From: Kitasatospora sp. MAP12-44
GTDB taxonomy: Bacteria; Actinomycetota; Actinomycetes; Streptomycetales; Streptomycetaceae
Reading direction: 5' to 3'
Assembly: GCF_029892095.1 (NCBI RefSeq)
Contig: NZ_JARZAE010000004.1
Coordinates: forward strand, 6,324,001-6,388,000
DNA: 64,000 nt
Both the position numbers and the translations under genes were made by a program. The number at the start of each line of letters is the position of its first letter. Position 1 is the first letter of the stretch. This document shows positions 53,795 through 62,540 of the stretch, piece by piece. The notes beneath the pieces were generated by a model. It worked only from the letters and a program-made list of their open reading frames with translations. It did not search any database and had not been told where the DNA came from.

Positions 53795-54450
53795 CCGCGA
53801 TGCGGGGTAGGTCGATCTCGGTGGTGCGCTTGTGGAGTTGGTCGAGGATCCACTGGGGGCGCAGGGGTGAGCCGTCGGGGCGGGAGAAGACGAGTCCTTC
53901 CAGTCGCCCGTCGGGGTGGTTGGCCATCTGGAGGGCGGCTTGGCGGTGGAGGGCGGTGGCGACTCTGGGGGAGAGGCTGATCCAGGCGTGGCTGGCGGGG
54001 GTCTTGGGCTGGCGCATGTGCAGCTGGTTGTTGTTGACTGCGGCCAGGGCTCAGCGGACGAAGAGCTTGCGGTCCATGAGGTGGACGTCGGACCAGTGCA
54101 GGGCGAGGGCTTCGCCGCGGCGCATGCCGGTGCCGAGCATGACCTCGAAGAGGTCGGTGAGCTGGTCGGCGTAGTGCTCAGCGTTGTGGCGTAGGAAGGT
54201 GGCGGCCTGTTCGGGGGTCCAGCAGGTGCGCTCCTCAGCGCGGGGCTTGGGTGGGATGGAGTGCTTGGCGGGGTTGTAGCGCAGGCGCCAGGAGCGGACG
54301 GCGGCATTGAGGGCGTTGCGCAGGGTCGAGACAGCCCGGTAGACGGCTACGCGGCCGCGGCCGGAGTTGAGTTGGGCGGTGATCCACTCGTCGATGTGCT
54401 CGGATTGTCGGCCCTGGTCATTGAGGGCGTGATGGACGAGGCGAGGTCAT
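53795..54450 (-). pseudogene. Tyrosine-integrase fragment 2 (internal stop, truncated)
   Basis: Reads SEHIDEWITAQLNSGRG, TCWTPEQAATFLRHNAEHYA, FEVMLGTGMRRGEALALHWS (first catalytic Arg), then an in-frame TGA at 54051-54053, then TPASHAWISLSPRVATALH and GLVFSRPDGSPLRPQWILDQ. The C-terminal HxxR and Tyr are missing. In fragment 1 the stop position is TGG. Confidence 0.7.
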
Positions 54451-54454
54451 CCGG

Positions 54455-55300
54455 GTGTCGGCGCGGACTCGGGACGATCCGGTGCCGTGCCCGGTGTGCG
54501 GGCAGTCGACGGGGCGGGTGCATGGCTTCCACGGGCGGGTGGTCGCGGACGTGCCGGTGGACGGACGGCGGGTCGTGGCGTCGGTGCGGCTCCGGAGACT
54601 GGCGTGCCGTCTGCTGGGCAACCGCCGTGAACCCCGCCCGGCCCGGGGGCGTACGCGAACAGACCACCCGCCAGCGCTGGCAACATGTCCACAACCTGCT
54701 CGACCAGGGCGTCGGCCAGCTCGAATGCGCTCGCCGCCTCGATGTCGCACTGAACACCGTCAAGCGACACGCCCGCATGCAGGAGCCCACCGGCGACCGC
54801 CGCGCACCCCGCTACAAGCCCACGCTCGTCGACCGCTACCGCGACCACCTCCGCAGCCGCCGCGCCGCCGACCCGGCCGTCCCTGTCAAGCAACTGTTCC
54901 AGGAGATAAAGGAGTTGGGATACACCGGCAGCCTCAACCTGCTCTACCGCCACATCGCCCAGGGCCGCGCCGAGGGCGACAAGCCCGTCACCACCCCGCA
55001 ACGCTTCGCCCGCCTCCTCCTCACCCGCCCCGAGAACCTGCATGACAAGGACACCGCACTTCTGCGGGAACTCACTGAAACCTGCGCCGAGATGACCGAA
55101 CTCGCCCTTCTCAGCGCCGAGTTCGCGCAGCTACTGACCCCAGCGGAGGGCAACGACGCCAAGCTCACCGACTGGATCACCACAGTCCGCGCCGCCGACC
55201 TGCCCCACCTGCACTCCTTCACGAACGGCCTCGAACTCGACCGCGCCGCCGTCGACGCCGGACTCACCCTCCCGTACTACAACGGCCGGAGGATGCGGTG
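54455..55300 (+). pseudogene. ISL3-family transposase remnant
   Basis: Zinc-finger-like start (CPVCGQSTGRVHGFHGRVVA, DVPVDGRRVVASVRLRRLAC) in one frame, then QQRWQHVH-like and RLDVALNTVKRHARMQEPT and TPQRFARLLLTRPENLHDKD in another. It ends at LELDRAAVDAGLTLPYYNGR before the usual C-terminal motif. Frameshifted near 54,620 and truncated. Confidence 0.65.
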
Positions 55301-55368
55301 GCGGAGCCGAAATTCTCATATTCCCACGGTAGACGCGACATGCCGCGGCTCGTCGGGATGTCGGCCTG

Positions 55369-55737
55369 TCAGGTGCGGTCGTGGAGGGTGATCTGGTAGC
55401 CGTCGGGGTCGGCGAAGGTGAATGTCCGGCCGAAGGGGCCGTCGATCGGTGCGGAGACGATGGTGTGACCGTCGACGACGAGAGCATCGTGGATGGCCTG
55501 GACGTCTGTGGCGTGGAGCCAGATCGCGGCACCGATGCCGGGCTGGGCAACGGATGCGAGATCGGTGCCGGGAACGACGTCGCGCAGAGCGAACGCGATC
55601 GGCTTCGTCTCGAAGACGACGGCGTGCGGAGGTCCGGCCTGCGAGCGGACCAGGCCGAGGTACTGCTCGTAGAACGCCTGCGAGGCGTCGAGGTCGCGCG
55701 CCTGGAGCGAGATGAAGTCGGGGCCGGTGGCGGGCAT
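55369..55737 (-). CDS. VOC/glyoxalase-family protein
   Basis: 122 residues. GPDFISLQARDLDASQAFYEQYLGL (beta-alpha-beta-beta start), AVVFETKPIAFALRDVVPG, and FTFADPDGYQITLHD end. VOC proteins bind divalent metal and act as isomerases, dioxygenases or resistance proteins. ATG 55737 has AAGGAG at 7 bp. Divergent MarR gene and shared operators follow. Confidence 0.85.
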   Translation of the reverse strand: MPATGPDFISLQARDLDASQAFYEQYLGLVRSQAGPPHAVVFETKPIAFALRDVVPGTDLASVAQPGIGAAIWLHATDVQAIHDALVVDGHTIVSAPIDGPFGRTFTFADPDGYQITLHDRT

Positions 55738-55757
55738 GGTGATGCTCCTTCTCTTCG

Positions 55758-55773
55758 TGTCAGATTCCTGACA
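55758..55773. promoter_or_regulatory. Operator 1, TGTCAG-N4-CTGACA
   Basis: Perfect inverted repeat TGTCAG-ATTC-CTGACA, between the divergent VOC and MarR genes. Confidence 0.65.
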
Positions 55774-55785
55774 TAGGCCAATGTA

Positions 55786-55801
55786 TGTCAGAATGCTGAC
55801 A
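55786..55801. promoter_or_regulatory. Operator 2, overlapping the MarR start codon
   Basis: TGTCAG-AATG-CTGACA, 28 bp from operator 1 (centre to centre); its last base is the A of ATG 55801. Confidence 0.65.
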
Positions 55802-56259
55802 TGAGTCAAAACGGTGCCGGCGTCGACCTGGACAAATCACTGGGCTACCTGCTGAAAGAGGCTTCGAGCGCCCTGCGCGCAGCCATGGAGGAGGTGCTGC
55901 GGCCACTCGGGATGAGCGTGACGCACTACTCCTGTCTAGAGCTGCTGGCTCAACGGCCGGGCCTGTCGAACTCCGAGCTCGCGCGGGGCGCGTTCGTGAC
56001 ACGGCAGTCGATGCACGTGCTGCTCCAGGCCCTGGAACGAGAGGGTCACGTGACCAGGCCTGCGGAGGCACCCGTCGGGAAGGTTCTTCCCGCCCGGCTC
56101 ACGCCTCGCGGCCGACAGAGGCTCGAGCAGGCGACCGTAGCGGTCCGGTCCGTCGAGGTCAGAATGCTGGCCGGCATGACCGAGACAGAGCAGTCAGACG
56201 CGTTCCGGCTCCTGCAAAGCATGATCCATTCCCTGCGCGACGGCGACGCCGGTGCATAG
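55801..56259 (+). CDS. MarR-family transcriptional regulator
   Basis: 152 residues. Winged-helix signature HYSCLELLAQRPGLSNSELARGAFVTRQSMHVLLQALEREGHVTR, followed by AEAPVGKVLPARLTPRGRQ. ATG 55801 is preceded immediately by an operator with no SD, so the mRNA may be leaderless. It probably represses itself and the divergent VOC gene. Confidence 0.88.
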   Translation: MSQNGAGVDLDKSLGYLLKEASSALRAAMEEVLRPLGMSVTHYSCLELLAQRPGLSNSELARGAFVTRQSMHVLLQALEREGHVTRPAEAPVGKVLPARLTPRGRQRLEQATVAVRSVEVRMLAGMTETEQSDAFRLLQSMIHSLRDGDAGA

Positions 56260-56485
56260 CTCGTTCCCTGGCGCACATCTCGTTCCCTGGCGCACATCTC
56301 GCCGGGCCCCGACGGGAGTGCAGCCGAGCATGAAAACCCGTGCAGGCGACCTCGAAACCGACAGACCCCGACTACACCCTCTTCTGCGATGAGCCGGAAA
56401 AGCTGCACCCGCTGGCCTCTGACCCGGACGTGCCGCTCGGCAGGGCCGACCTCGTGCGGTGCTGGGCCGTGGCGAGGGCGCTCTC
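56260..56485. other. Intergenic region
   Basis: A 12-bp direct duplication GTTCCCTGGCGC occurs near 56262-56293 (CTCGTTCCCTGGCGCACATCT twice). No gene recognised. Confidence 0.35.
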
Positions 56486-57160
56486 TCAGTGGGCGGTGGT
56501 GGGGAACACCATGGTCGCCCGTGCGAGGGTGTGGCTGTCGATGGTGAAGCCGAGCAGCGCGCCGCTGGTGGTGGCGTTCAGGCCGGTCGTGGGGATGTCG
56601 AGGGCGGTGACCGTGACGAAGTAGTCGTGGACGCCGGAGTGCGCGGGCGGGGCGCCGCCGATGTAGCGCGGCGTGCCGGCGTCGGCATTGAGCTGGAAGG
56701 CGCCCGGGGGAAGCGCCTTGCTGCCGAGCGCACCGGCGTTCTCCCGCAGGGAGCTGATCGACGCAGGGATGTCAGCGACGATCCAGTGCCAGAAGCCGCT
56801 GCCGGTGGGTGCCTCGGGGTCGTACATCGACACCACGAAGCTCTTCGTGCCGGCGGGGAATCCGCACCAGGTCAGCTCCGGGGAGATGTCCTTGCCGCCG
56901 GGCACGCCGAAGACGCCGGAAAGCTGGGCCGTCGGCAGTGGCCTGCCGTTGCTCACGGTGGTGCTCGACAGCTTGAATGAGGGGACCTTCGGCAGGAACG
57001 CGTAAGGGTTGGGCCGTTCGGCACCGGTGCGCGAGGCAGTGGCTGTGGCCGTGTGCGCGGGAGTGGTCGCCGATCCGCTGTCGGTGAAGCCGACCAGGGC
57101 ACAGGTTGTAGCCGCCAGGGCGACAACGGTGGCGGCGAACGTCAACTTGGGGCGTGACAT
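56486..57160 (-). CDS. Secreted PEBP-like (YbhB/YbcL) protein
   Basis: 224 residues. N-terminal signal (FAATVVALAATTCALVGF). PEBP core: ELTWCGFPAGTKSFVVSMYDPEAPTGSGFWHWIVADIP and AHSGVHDYFVTVTALDIP. GGAAGGA precedes ATG 57160. PEBP proteins bind phospholipid or other ligands; function not known. Confidence 0.85.
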   Translation of the reverse strand: MSRPKLTFAATVVALAATTCALVGFTDSGSATTPAHTATATASRTGAERPNPYAFLPKVPSFKLSSTTVSNGRPLPTAQLSGVFGVPGGKDISPELTWCGFPAGTKSFVVSMYDPEAPTGSGFWHWIVADIPASISSLRENAGALGSKALPPGAFQLNADAGTPRYIGGAPPAHSGVHDYFVTVTALDIPTTGLNATTSGALLGFTIDSHTLARATMVFPTTAH

Positions 57161-57218
57161 GACAGTAGATCCTTCCGGGCGTCAATACAATGGGCGGCAG
57201 TAAAGGCTCGGGTGGAAA

Positions 57219-57803
57219 TCACCGGGCCATGCGGTGGAAGAAGTGCTCGACGTCGCCGCGTATCGACGGTGCCGCCGGAATGACATGGCCCTCGGAATGC
57301 TCAAGGACGACGGGGGCGCTGAACTGCGTGGCCAGGACACGTGAGTCGGCGATCGGGACGATCGAATCCGATCGGCCCATGATGTGGAGCGAAGGCAGCT
57401 CGTAGTTCTGGGTCCCGGCGTACAACGGCGCGTGTATGGCGGAGTCGCTCCGAAATCCGCCGGCCATCACCGCGAATTCGAAAGTCAGAGGCCTGGGCGA
57501 CGTTCCTCCGATGCCCCTCATCCCGACCAGCAGCGAGGCCAGGGCCGCACCCTGACTGAACCCGAAGACCCCGTCGAAGGGCGCCTGCTCCCCGAAGAAC
57601 CCGACCATCCAGTCGCGTGTCTTCTCCCACCCGCGGAACCCCTCATGCCACCACCCGAAATCGCCCCTACCGAGAGACGGTGCATCGATATAGACGAACT
57701 CGATCGACGCTCCCAGATCTCCGGTCAGCGGCTGCATCTGCTCGCGCAGAATGCGTCCGCTTCCGTGGTAACCATGGAGGCACAGTACGCGGATATTACT
57801 CAT
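57219..57803 (-). CDS. FSH1-like serine hydrolase
   Basis: 194 residues from ATG 57803. RVLCLHGYHGSGRI at the N-terminus, nucleophile elbow GVFGFSQGAALASLL, Asp in GRSDSIVP, His in SEGHVIP. GGGAGATGG is the SD. Substrate unknown. Confidence 0.85.
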   Translation of the reverse strand: MSNIRVLCLHGYHGSGRILREQMQPLTGDLGASIEFVYIDAPSLGRGDFGWWHEGFRGWEKTRDWMVGFFGEQAPFDGVFGFSQGAALASLLVGMRGIGGTSPRPLTFEFAVMAGGFRSDSAIHAPLYAGTQNYELPSLHIMGRSDSIVPIADSRVLATQFSAPVVLEHSEGHVIPAAPSIRGDVEHFFHRMAR

Positions 57804-57943
57804 ACCATCTCCCGGGGTATCCGTCCGGATCCATTTAGCGGCTGACTCACGTAGCAGGCGAATCTGCCGCCTGGATGTCATCATGCGCGGGGTTGAGTCA
57901 GAAGTCCAACAAATGGATGTTCTCGCAGTGATAACCTGCGTGC

Positions 57944-58855
57944 ATGGCAGTCTCTCTGCGTCAGCTCGAATACTTCGTCACCGTCGTCGACGAGGGCTCG
58001 TTCACGGCCGCGGCCCAGGTGCTGCACGTTTCGCAGCCGGGCCTGTCCCACCAGATCCAGGCCCTGGAGCGCGAACTGGGCGGTCCGCTGCTGGAACGCC
58101 TGCCACGAAAGGTCCGCCTGACCCCGGCCGGCCGGACCGTTCTGCCGCACGCGCGCGCCAGCCTCGCTCACGCGGAACGTGCCAGCAGCGCCGGCCGTCG
58201 GGCCTCGGGCATCGCGACCGGAGAACTACACGTCGGCACGCTCTTCTCCATCAGCACCGGAATCCTGCCCCCCGCGCTGCGTACCTGGCGCACGTACTAT
58301 CCCGAACTACGGGTCCAACTGGTCGAGTTCCGCCACAGCGACGACCTCATCGCGGCCATGGAAGCGGGCAACGCCGACCTGGCCGTGGGTCCCACGCCCC
58401 CCGGCTGGGACGGCCCCGTCCGCGAGATCGGCATCGAGGAGTTCGTCATTGCCGCAGCGCCCGACGCCGAACTGCCCACCGACTCCCACCGAGTCCGCAT
58501 GGCGGACCTTGCCGAGCACCAGTGGGTCCACTTCATCCCGCAGAGCGGCCTGTCCGAGATCCTCAACCGCGCCTGCAAGGACGCCGGCTTCGAACCGCGC
58601 GTCGCCGTCAGAACTGAGCAGAGCCCCTCCGCGATCAACCTCGCCCTGGCCGGCCTCGGCCTGGCCCTGGTGCCCGGAAACAACATCCCCCGACACTTCG
58701 AGGGCACCGTGCTGCGCCCCGACCCACCGGTTCGGCGCCCGCTGTCGGTCTACACCCGGGTACGCCCCGACCCGATCACTGCCGCCTTCGTCGACGCCAT
58801 CGCCGACCGGACCCTGGTCAACCCGCCGCACATTGCGCGCAGGCTATGCCTGTGA
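57944..58855 (+). CDS. LysR-family transcriptional regulator
   Basis: 303 residues. HTH MAVSLRQLEYFVTVVDEGSF then TAAAQVLHVSQPGLSHQIQAL; the co-inducer domain shows GELHVGTLFSISTG and LVEFRHSDDLIAAMEAGNAD. Divergent from the hydrolase, so probably controls it and possibly the PEBP gene. No unambiguous T-N11-A site found. Confidence 0.9.
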   Translation: MAVSLRQLEYFVTVVDEGSFTAAAQVLHVSQPGLSHQIQALERELGGPLLERLPRKVRLTPAGRTVLPHARASLAHAERASSAGRRASGIATGELHVGTLFSISTGILPPALRTWRTYYPELRVQLVEFRHSDDLIAAMEAGNADLAVGPTPPGWDGPVREIGIEEFVIAAAPDAELPTDSHRVRMADLAEHQWVHFIPQSGLSEILNRACKDAGFEPRVAVRTEQSPSAINLALAGLGLALVPGNNIPRHFEGTVLRPDPPVRRPLSVYTRVRPDPITAAFVDAIADRTLVNPPHIARRLCL

Positions 58856-59299
58856 CCCAGTGACGCCGTCACGTTCCTGGCCGGCCGCGCCGAGGTGGAC
58901 TCCTCCCGGTCGCGGAGTTCGGGGTCCCCCCGGTTCCGAAGTCCAAGGTTCGCCGGGTGGTCGGGTGGGTCGGCAGAGCGTGCGGGGCGGTGCGCGAGGT
59001 GCGTGGGGACCGGTCAGCAGAGACACGCTCAAGACGACACAGCGCCGGGATGATCACGATCTGTAGCTGGTGGGTAGGCGACCATGATCCGCCCGCGTCG
59101 GCCGGTCCGCAGGGCCGTGCTGCGCCGTTGCCATGGGAGCTTTCAAGCGCTCGCGAACTGAAGATTCGTCAGGTGGCCGAGGATGTGGCGGCCCTGGGGT
59201 GCCTGTCGAAGTGCGCCAACTCTGCCTATCCTCAGGCTTATTGGCGTAACAGAAAGTCGGAGCCTCAAGGCTCCGGCTGTCGGCACTACTTGAACCGCC
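58856..59299. other. Intergenic region at the right end of the island
   Basis: Contains hairpin CGGAGCC-TCAA-GGCTCCG (59258-59275), good terminator stem for either strand. No gene. Confidence 0.4.
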
Positions 59300-59375
59300 C
59301 TGGGGGTCAGGGGGTCGCAGGTTCAAATCCTGTCGTCCCGACCAGCGTTTATGCAGGTCGGAGGCCGTTTCCATC
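59300..59375. repeat. Right attachment repeat (attR candidate)
   Basis: Copy of 41398-41473, 72 of 76 positions the same. The first 43 bp are identical, including the tRNA T-arm and acceptor 3' strand, with no tRNA 5' half. Confidence 0.75.
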
Positions 59376-59384
59376 GCTTCGGTG

Positions 59385-59624
59385 GGCGATGACGCAGCGC
59401 GAGGATCTCCACGTCCTTCTCGCGGTCGCTCCTCGGCAGTAGTCGCAGAATCGCGAACGCGTTCGTCACACCCAGGTACGCCAGTCGTAGCAGCACGGTC
59501 GGTCATCGTGCCGCGGAGCTCGTCGGCTCTGCCAGAGCGCCCACCCGACCGACGAGGTCGACACTCGTGCACCCTCACACAGTGCGTCTCACCAGGGCGG
59601 ATGAGGTTCTCGGCAAGGGCAGGG
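59385..59624 (-). pseudogene. IS remnant (transposase N-terminus plus right repeat)
   Basis: LLRLAYLGVTNAFAILRLLP then RSDREKDVEILALRH is close to the intact transposase at 42939, then diverges where it meets the attachment repeat. The right inverted repeat copy is at 59589-59624. Confidence 0.65.
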
Positions 59625-60027
59625 TCGGGTGCGGCGAGCGGGATGCGGAGGCGTACGAGGGGAACGGGTTGCGGCCAGGCATCGCCGAGTCGGGCTCCGC
59701 TGTGTAGTATGACATTGCACACGCACAAGACCTTCAATGCGCTTGCCCCGTAAGACATCTGACTGCAGGTCGCGGGGCATGCCGACGGGCCGGGCACCCG
59801 CGCCGGCGGCGCACGTCCGCATGGGTGACTTCACCCCCCCATGCCCGACTCGGGCATTTCCGGAATCAAACAGTTCGTCAGCGAATAGTCATTGTCGTCC
59901 GATAACCCGTTGATCGGGCACTGACGGTATGGCAGTGTCGGAGGTGAAATTCCTGACGGATACCGCGGGCCGTCCGGGACTTCGCCATTCCCCACCGGGG
60001 GCAGGAATCCATCAATTGGAGGAAGGC
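59625..60027. promoter_or_regulatory. Upstream region of the radical-SAM peptide operon
   Basis: 403 bp with no gene. GCCCGACTCGGGC palindrome near 59842, and an AT-richer stretch 59880-59960 likely carrying the promoter. No confident -35/-10 pair. Confidence 0.4.
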
Positions 60028-60222
60028 ATGTCTCCCAGCACTGCAGTATTGGAAAGCAAGCTCGACATTCCCGTCGAGGAGCTGATGGAGGCGCTGAGCG
60101 ACGAGGCCAAGGCCGAGGCGCTCATCGCCGAGCGCGGCTGGACCCGTGCGGACCTGCTGGAGCGGGCGGAGGTCCTGACCCGCTCGCTTTCGGCGGAGAT
60201 CTCCACGCTCAACATGGTCTGA
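60028..60222 (+). CDS. Small peptide, possible precursor for the radical-SAM enzymes
   Basis: 64 residues, no Cys. ATG 60028 has GGAGGAAGG, the strongest SD here. Mostly helical and acidic: LESKLDIPVEELMEALSDEA, then EALIAERGWTRADLLERAEVL and the C-terminal STLNMV. The order peptide, hairpin, two radical-SAM enzymes suggests a RiPP precursor. It matches no family that I recognise. Confidence 0.6.
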   Translation: MSPSTAVLESKLDIPVEELMEALSDEAKAEALIAERGWTRADLLERAEVLTRSLSAEISTLNMV

Positions 60223-60262
60223 AGAGGACTGTGAGCCCGCTCGCGGGCTGAATTGCGGGAGT

Positions 60263-60297
60263 CGTGCCATGGGGGCGTTTCCCGCCCCCATGGCACG
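60263..60297 (+). terminator. 15-bp perfect hairpin between peptide and radical-SAM gene
   Basis: CGTGCCATGGGGGCG and CGCCCCCATGGCACG with loop TTTCC. It looks like a partial terminator or RNA stabiliser that keeps peptide mRNA in excess over the enzymes. Confidence 0.7.
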
Positions 60298-60329
60298 GTC
60301 GGAGTTCGTACGGCGACAGGGTTGAATTC

Positions 60330-62540
60330 ATGACAATGCTGGATATCGAATCTCCGGAGCAGCTCCCGGGCGCCCGCGAGGCATTCCACGAGTACTGCCT
60401 CGCGGTACTGGGTTCGATCCTCGAAAGCGCTGACCTCATCGGCGCGGACGGCTCGGCCCGCCACCCGTCCGCCTACCGCTTACGGTGCCGGGACCTGGAC
60501 TCCGCAGTCGACTACGGCATCGGCGAAAGCCGGCCTCTTCGCCAACCTCTCGGCCGCCTACCGGGGAGCACCGCCGATCCCCTTCGGGAAACGCTCGACG
60601 CGCTTCTCGGCATCACGATCCCAGAGAACTCCAAGGTTCCGCTCTTCGCGGCCGATTGGCAGTGTCCGGACGGAGCCTCGGCAGGGTCCTGGGACCATGC
60701 TCCGGACACCTCGGGGGATTTCGTCTTCTCCTATCCGATCCCGAAGCCGGGGCCGACGCAGGCAACGGAGGCGACGGCGGGTCGTGCGGACTACCCGGCG
60801 CAGTTGCTGTCCGCCCTCCTCGACGAGGTCGACCTCCTGGAGGAAGGCCGCGCGGTGTACCCGGTCTCGCTGCGCAGCGCCGACGGCGAGTACGCACTCT
60901 TCCTGCGCCCGGTGGCCGAGCCCCATCCGATGGCCGAGCGCACCGAGGACGCCAGAACGGCCATCCGCCGGCAGCCGTTGTTCTCCGTTTCGCAGACGGA
61001 GCCGACCATCCCCGTCCTGGCCAGGCACTGGGCGCTGTTGGCCAACCTCCTGCGGGTGTCGAAGGGCGGTGACGCCACCGTTCTTGACGGCTTCCGCCTG
61101 CGCCACACCGTCGACTGGGTGGTGCCCTCGCACGGCCATCCGTCCGAGGTCTACGAGCACCTGGCCCGGATCTGCAACGTGGCCTGTTCCTTCTGCTACC
61201 TCTTCGGCAACCCGGACACCCTGGCCATCGCCCGCGCGAAGAAGAGCATCGCCCGCGACGAACTGGACACCCGGCTCGCCTACTACCGTCCGCACGAGAG
61301 GCGGGCCCTCTTCTCGGCCCAGTGGGAGCTCAACGAGTTCCTGGTGGACCCCCGCCTTCCCGAGATCATGCGGACCCTCCGCCAGGCTACCGACCGCCCG
61401 TTCTTCTTCACCACCAACGGCAATCCGCTGACGCCGAGAATCGTGGAGCAGCTCGCCGAGGTCAAGCCGGTGCACTTCGTGGTGTCGACGAACACCGTCG
61501 ACGAGCCGCTGCGTCAGGAGGTCATGAAGGAGAAGCCCAGCCGGACTTGGACCGCCCTGCACTGCCTGCAAGAACTGCGCAAGCATGAAATACCCTTCGG
61601 GGTCAGCCTGGTGGCCACCCCTGACTTCCCACTGGACGACCTGACCCGCACGGTGGAAGCGGTCTCGGAGCTTGATCCGAACTTCATCCGGATCAACGAG
61701 CCCGGTTTCACCCGCAGTCATCCCTCCTCGATGGACTTCGACACGGACGTGCTGTGGGGCAGCGTGATCGAATGGACGCAACGGATGCGTGAGCAGACCT
61801 CCGTGCCCGTCATCGCCATCCCGAGCGCGTACGAGGAGAACTTCTTCTACGACGACCCGCTGGCTGCCCGGGTCATCGGCACGGTGCCCGGTTCGCCGGC
61901 CGCCGCATGCGATCTGCGCCCGGGAGACGTCATCGTCAAAGTGGGTTTCCTCGAACCGAAGACCCGTTCCGAAGTGGTCAGTGCGCTCATGCTGGTCAAG
62001 GGCCTCGTCAGGCTGCAAGTCCGGCGTGGCGGACGGCTCTTCGAAACCACCCTCGACACGGACCTGCCGATGCAGTACCCGTACACCGGATCGTTCATCG
62101 GCAAGTACATCGTTCCGCACGGCGTGGTGACGGCACCCTCGATCAGCGCCGGTGACGCGAAAGGCATAGCGGCCCAGATCGAAGACACCGGAGCCCGCCA
62201 CAGCTGGTTGGTGACGTCCTCCCTCATGCTGCCGGCCGCTCGGGCGTTCATCGAACGGTATCTGCCCGACTACGCGGACGGAATCGACTTCGTCGTGGCC
62301 ACGAACGACTACCTCGGAGGGAACATCCGCGTCATGGACATGTGCACGATCGGCGATATCAACGCGGCGTTGGTCCGCCGGTACGAGCAGGTCGGACGCA
62401 AACCGGACCTCATCCTGGTCCCGGCCACCGGCTTCAACGCGCACGGGCGCGACCTGGTCGGCCGGCACTGGGGAGACCTCGAACGGTTCTGGAGTGTTCC
62501 CGTGCGCCTGCTGGGACACACGACCCAGTTCGTCTTCTGA
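60330..62540 (+). CDS. Radical SAM protein with PDZ-like and DUF512-like C-terminal parts
   Basis: 736 residues. About 1-270: unclassified helical region. Radical SAM core: ARICNVACSFCYLFG (C282, C286, C289), with FFFTTNGNPLTP and FGVSLVATPDFPLDD later. Near residue 514: VIGTVPGSPAAACDLRPGDVIVKV, a PDZ-like fold. The end (about 600-736) has DFVVATNDYLGGNIRVMDM and LILVPATGFNAHGRDLVG, similar to DUF512. ATG 60330 was chosen because upstream sequence is the hairpin. Overlaps the next gene (TGATG). Confidence 0.8.
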   Translation: MTMLDIESPEQLPGAREAFHEYCLAVLGSILESADLIGADGSARHPSAYRLRCRDLDSAVDYGIGESRPLRQPLGRLPGSTADPLRETLDALLGITIPENSKVPLFAADWQCPDGASAGSWDHAPDTSGDFVFSYPIPKPGPTQATEATAGRADYPAQLLSALLDEVDLLEEGRAVYPVSLRSADGEYALFLRPVAEPHPMAERTEDARTAIRRQPLFSVSQTEPTIPVLARHWALLANLLRVSKGGDATVLDGFRLRHTVDWVVPSHGHPSEVYEHLARICNVACSFCYLFGNPDTLAIARAKKSIARDELDTRLAYYRPHERRALFSAQWELNEFLVDPRLPEIMRTLRQATDRPFFFTTNGNPLTPRIVEQLAEVKPVHFVVSTNTVDEPLRQEVMKEKPSRTWTALHCLQELRKHEIPFGVSLVATPDFPLDDLTRTVEAVSELDPNFIRINEPGFTRSHPSSMDFDTDVLWGSVIEWTQRMREQTSVPVIAIPSAYEENFFYDDPLAARVIGTVPGSPAAACDLRPGDVIVKVGFLEPKTRSEVVSALMLVKGLVRLQVRRGGRLFETTLDTDLPMQYPYTGSFIGKYIVPHGVVTAPSISAGDAKGIAAQIEDTGARHSWLVTSSLMLPAARAFIERYLPDYADGIDFVVATNDYLGGNIRVMDMCTIGDINAALVRRYEQVGRKPDLILVPATGFNAHGRDLVGRHWGDLERFWSVPVRLLGHTTQFVF

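Larger units (their letters stand above)
41398..59375. mobile_element. Degenerate integrated genomic island at tRNA-Pro
   Basis: About 18.0 kb bounded by a 76-bp direct repeat that contains the 3' half of tRNA-Pro. Contents include broken integrases, IS, TPR, WD40 and ISL3 remnants, tRNAs, toxin/immunity-like genes, a lanthipeptide pair and several regulators. No replication or transfer genes are recognised. Many genes are truncated or frameshifted, so it is probably an old, defective element. Confidence 0.7.

Noticed and set aside
41440..59300. CRISPR arrays or rRNA genes
   Set aside because: No regularly spaced repeat array or rRNA sequence was seen anywhere in the window.
59929..60027. 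Earlier start for the small peptide (97 codons)
   Set aside because: No SD at 59929; ATG 60028 has a strong one, and the upstream part does not look coded.
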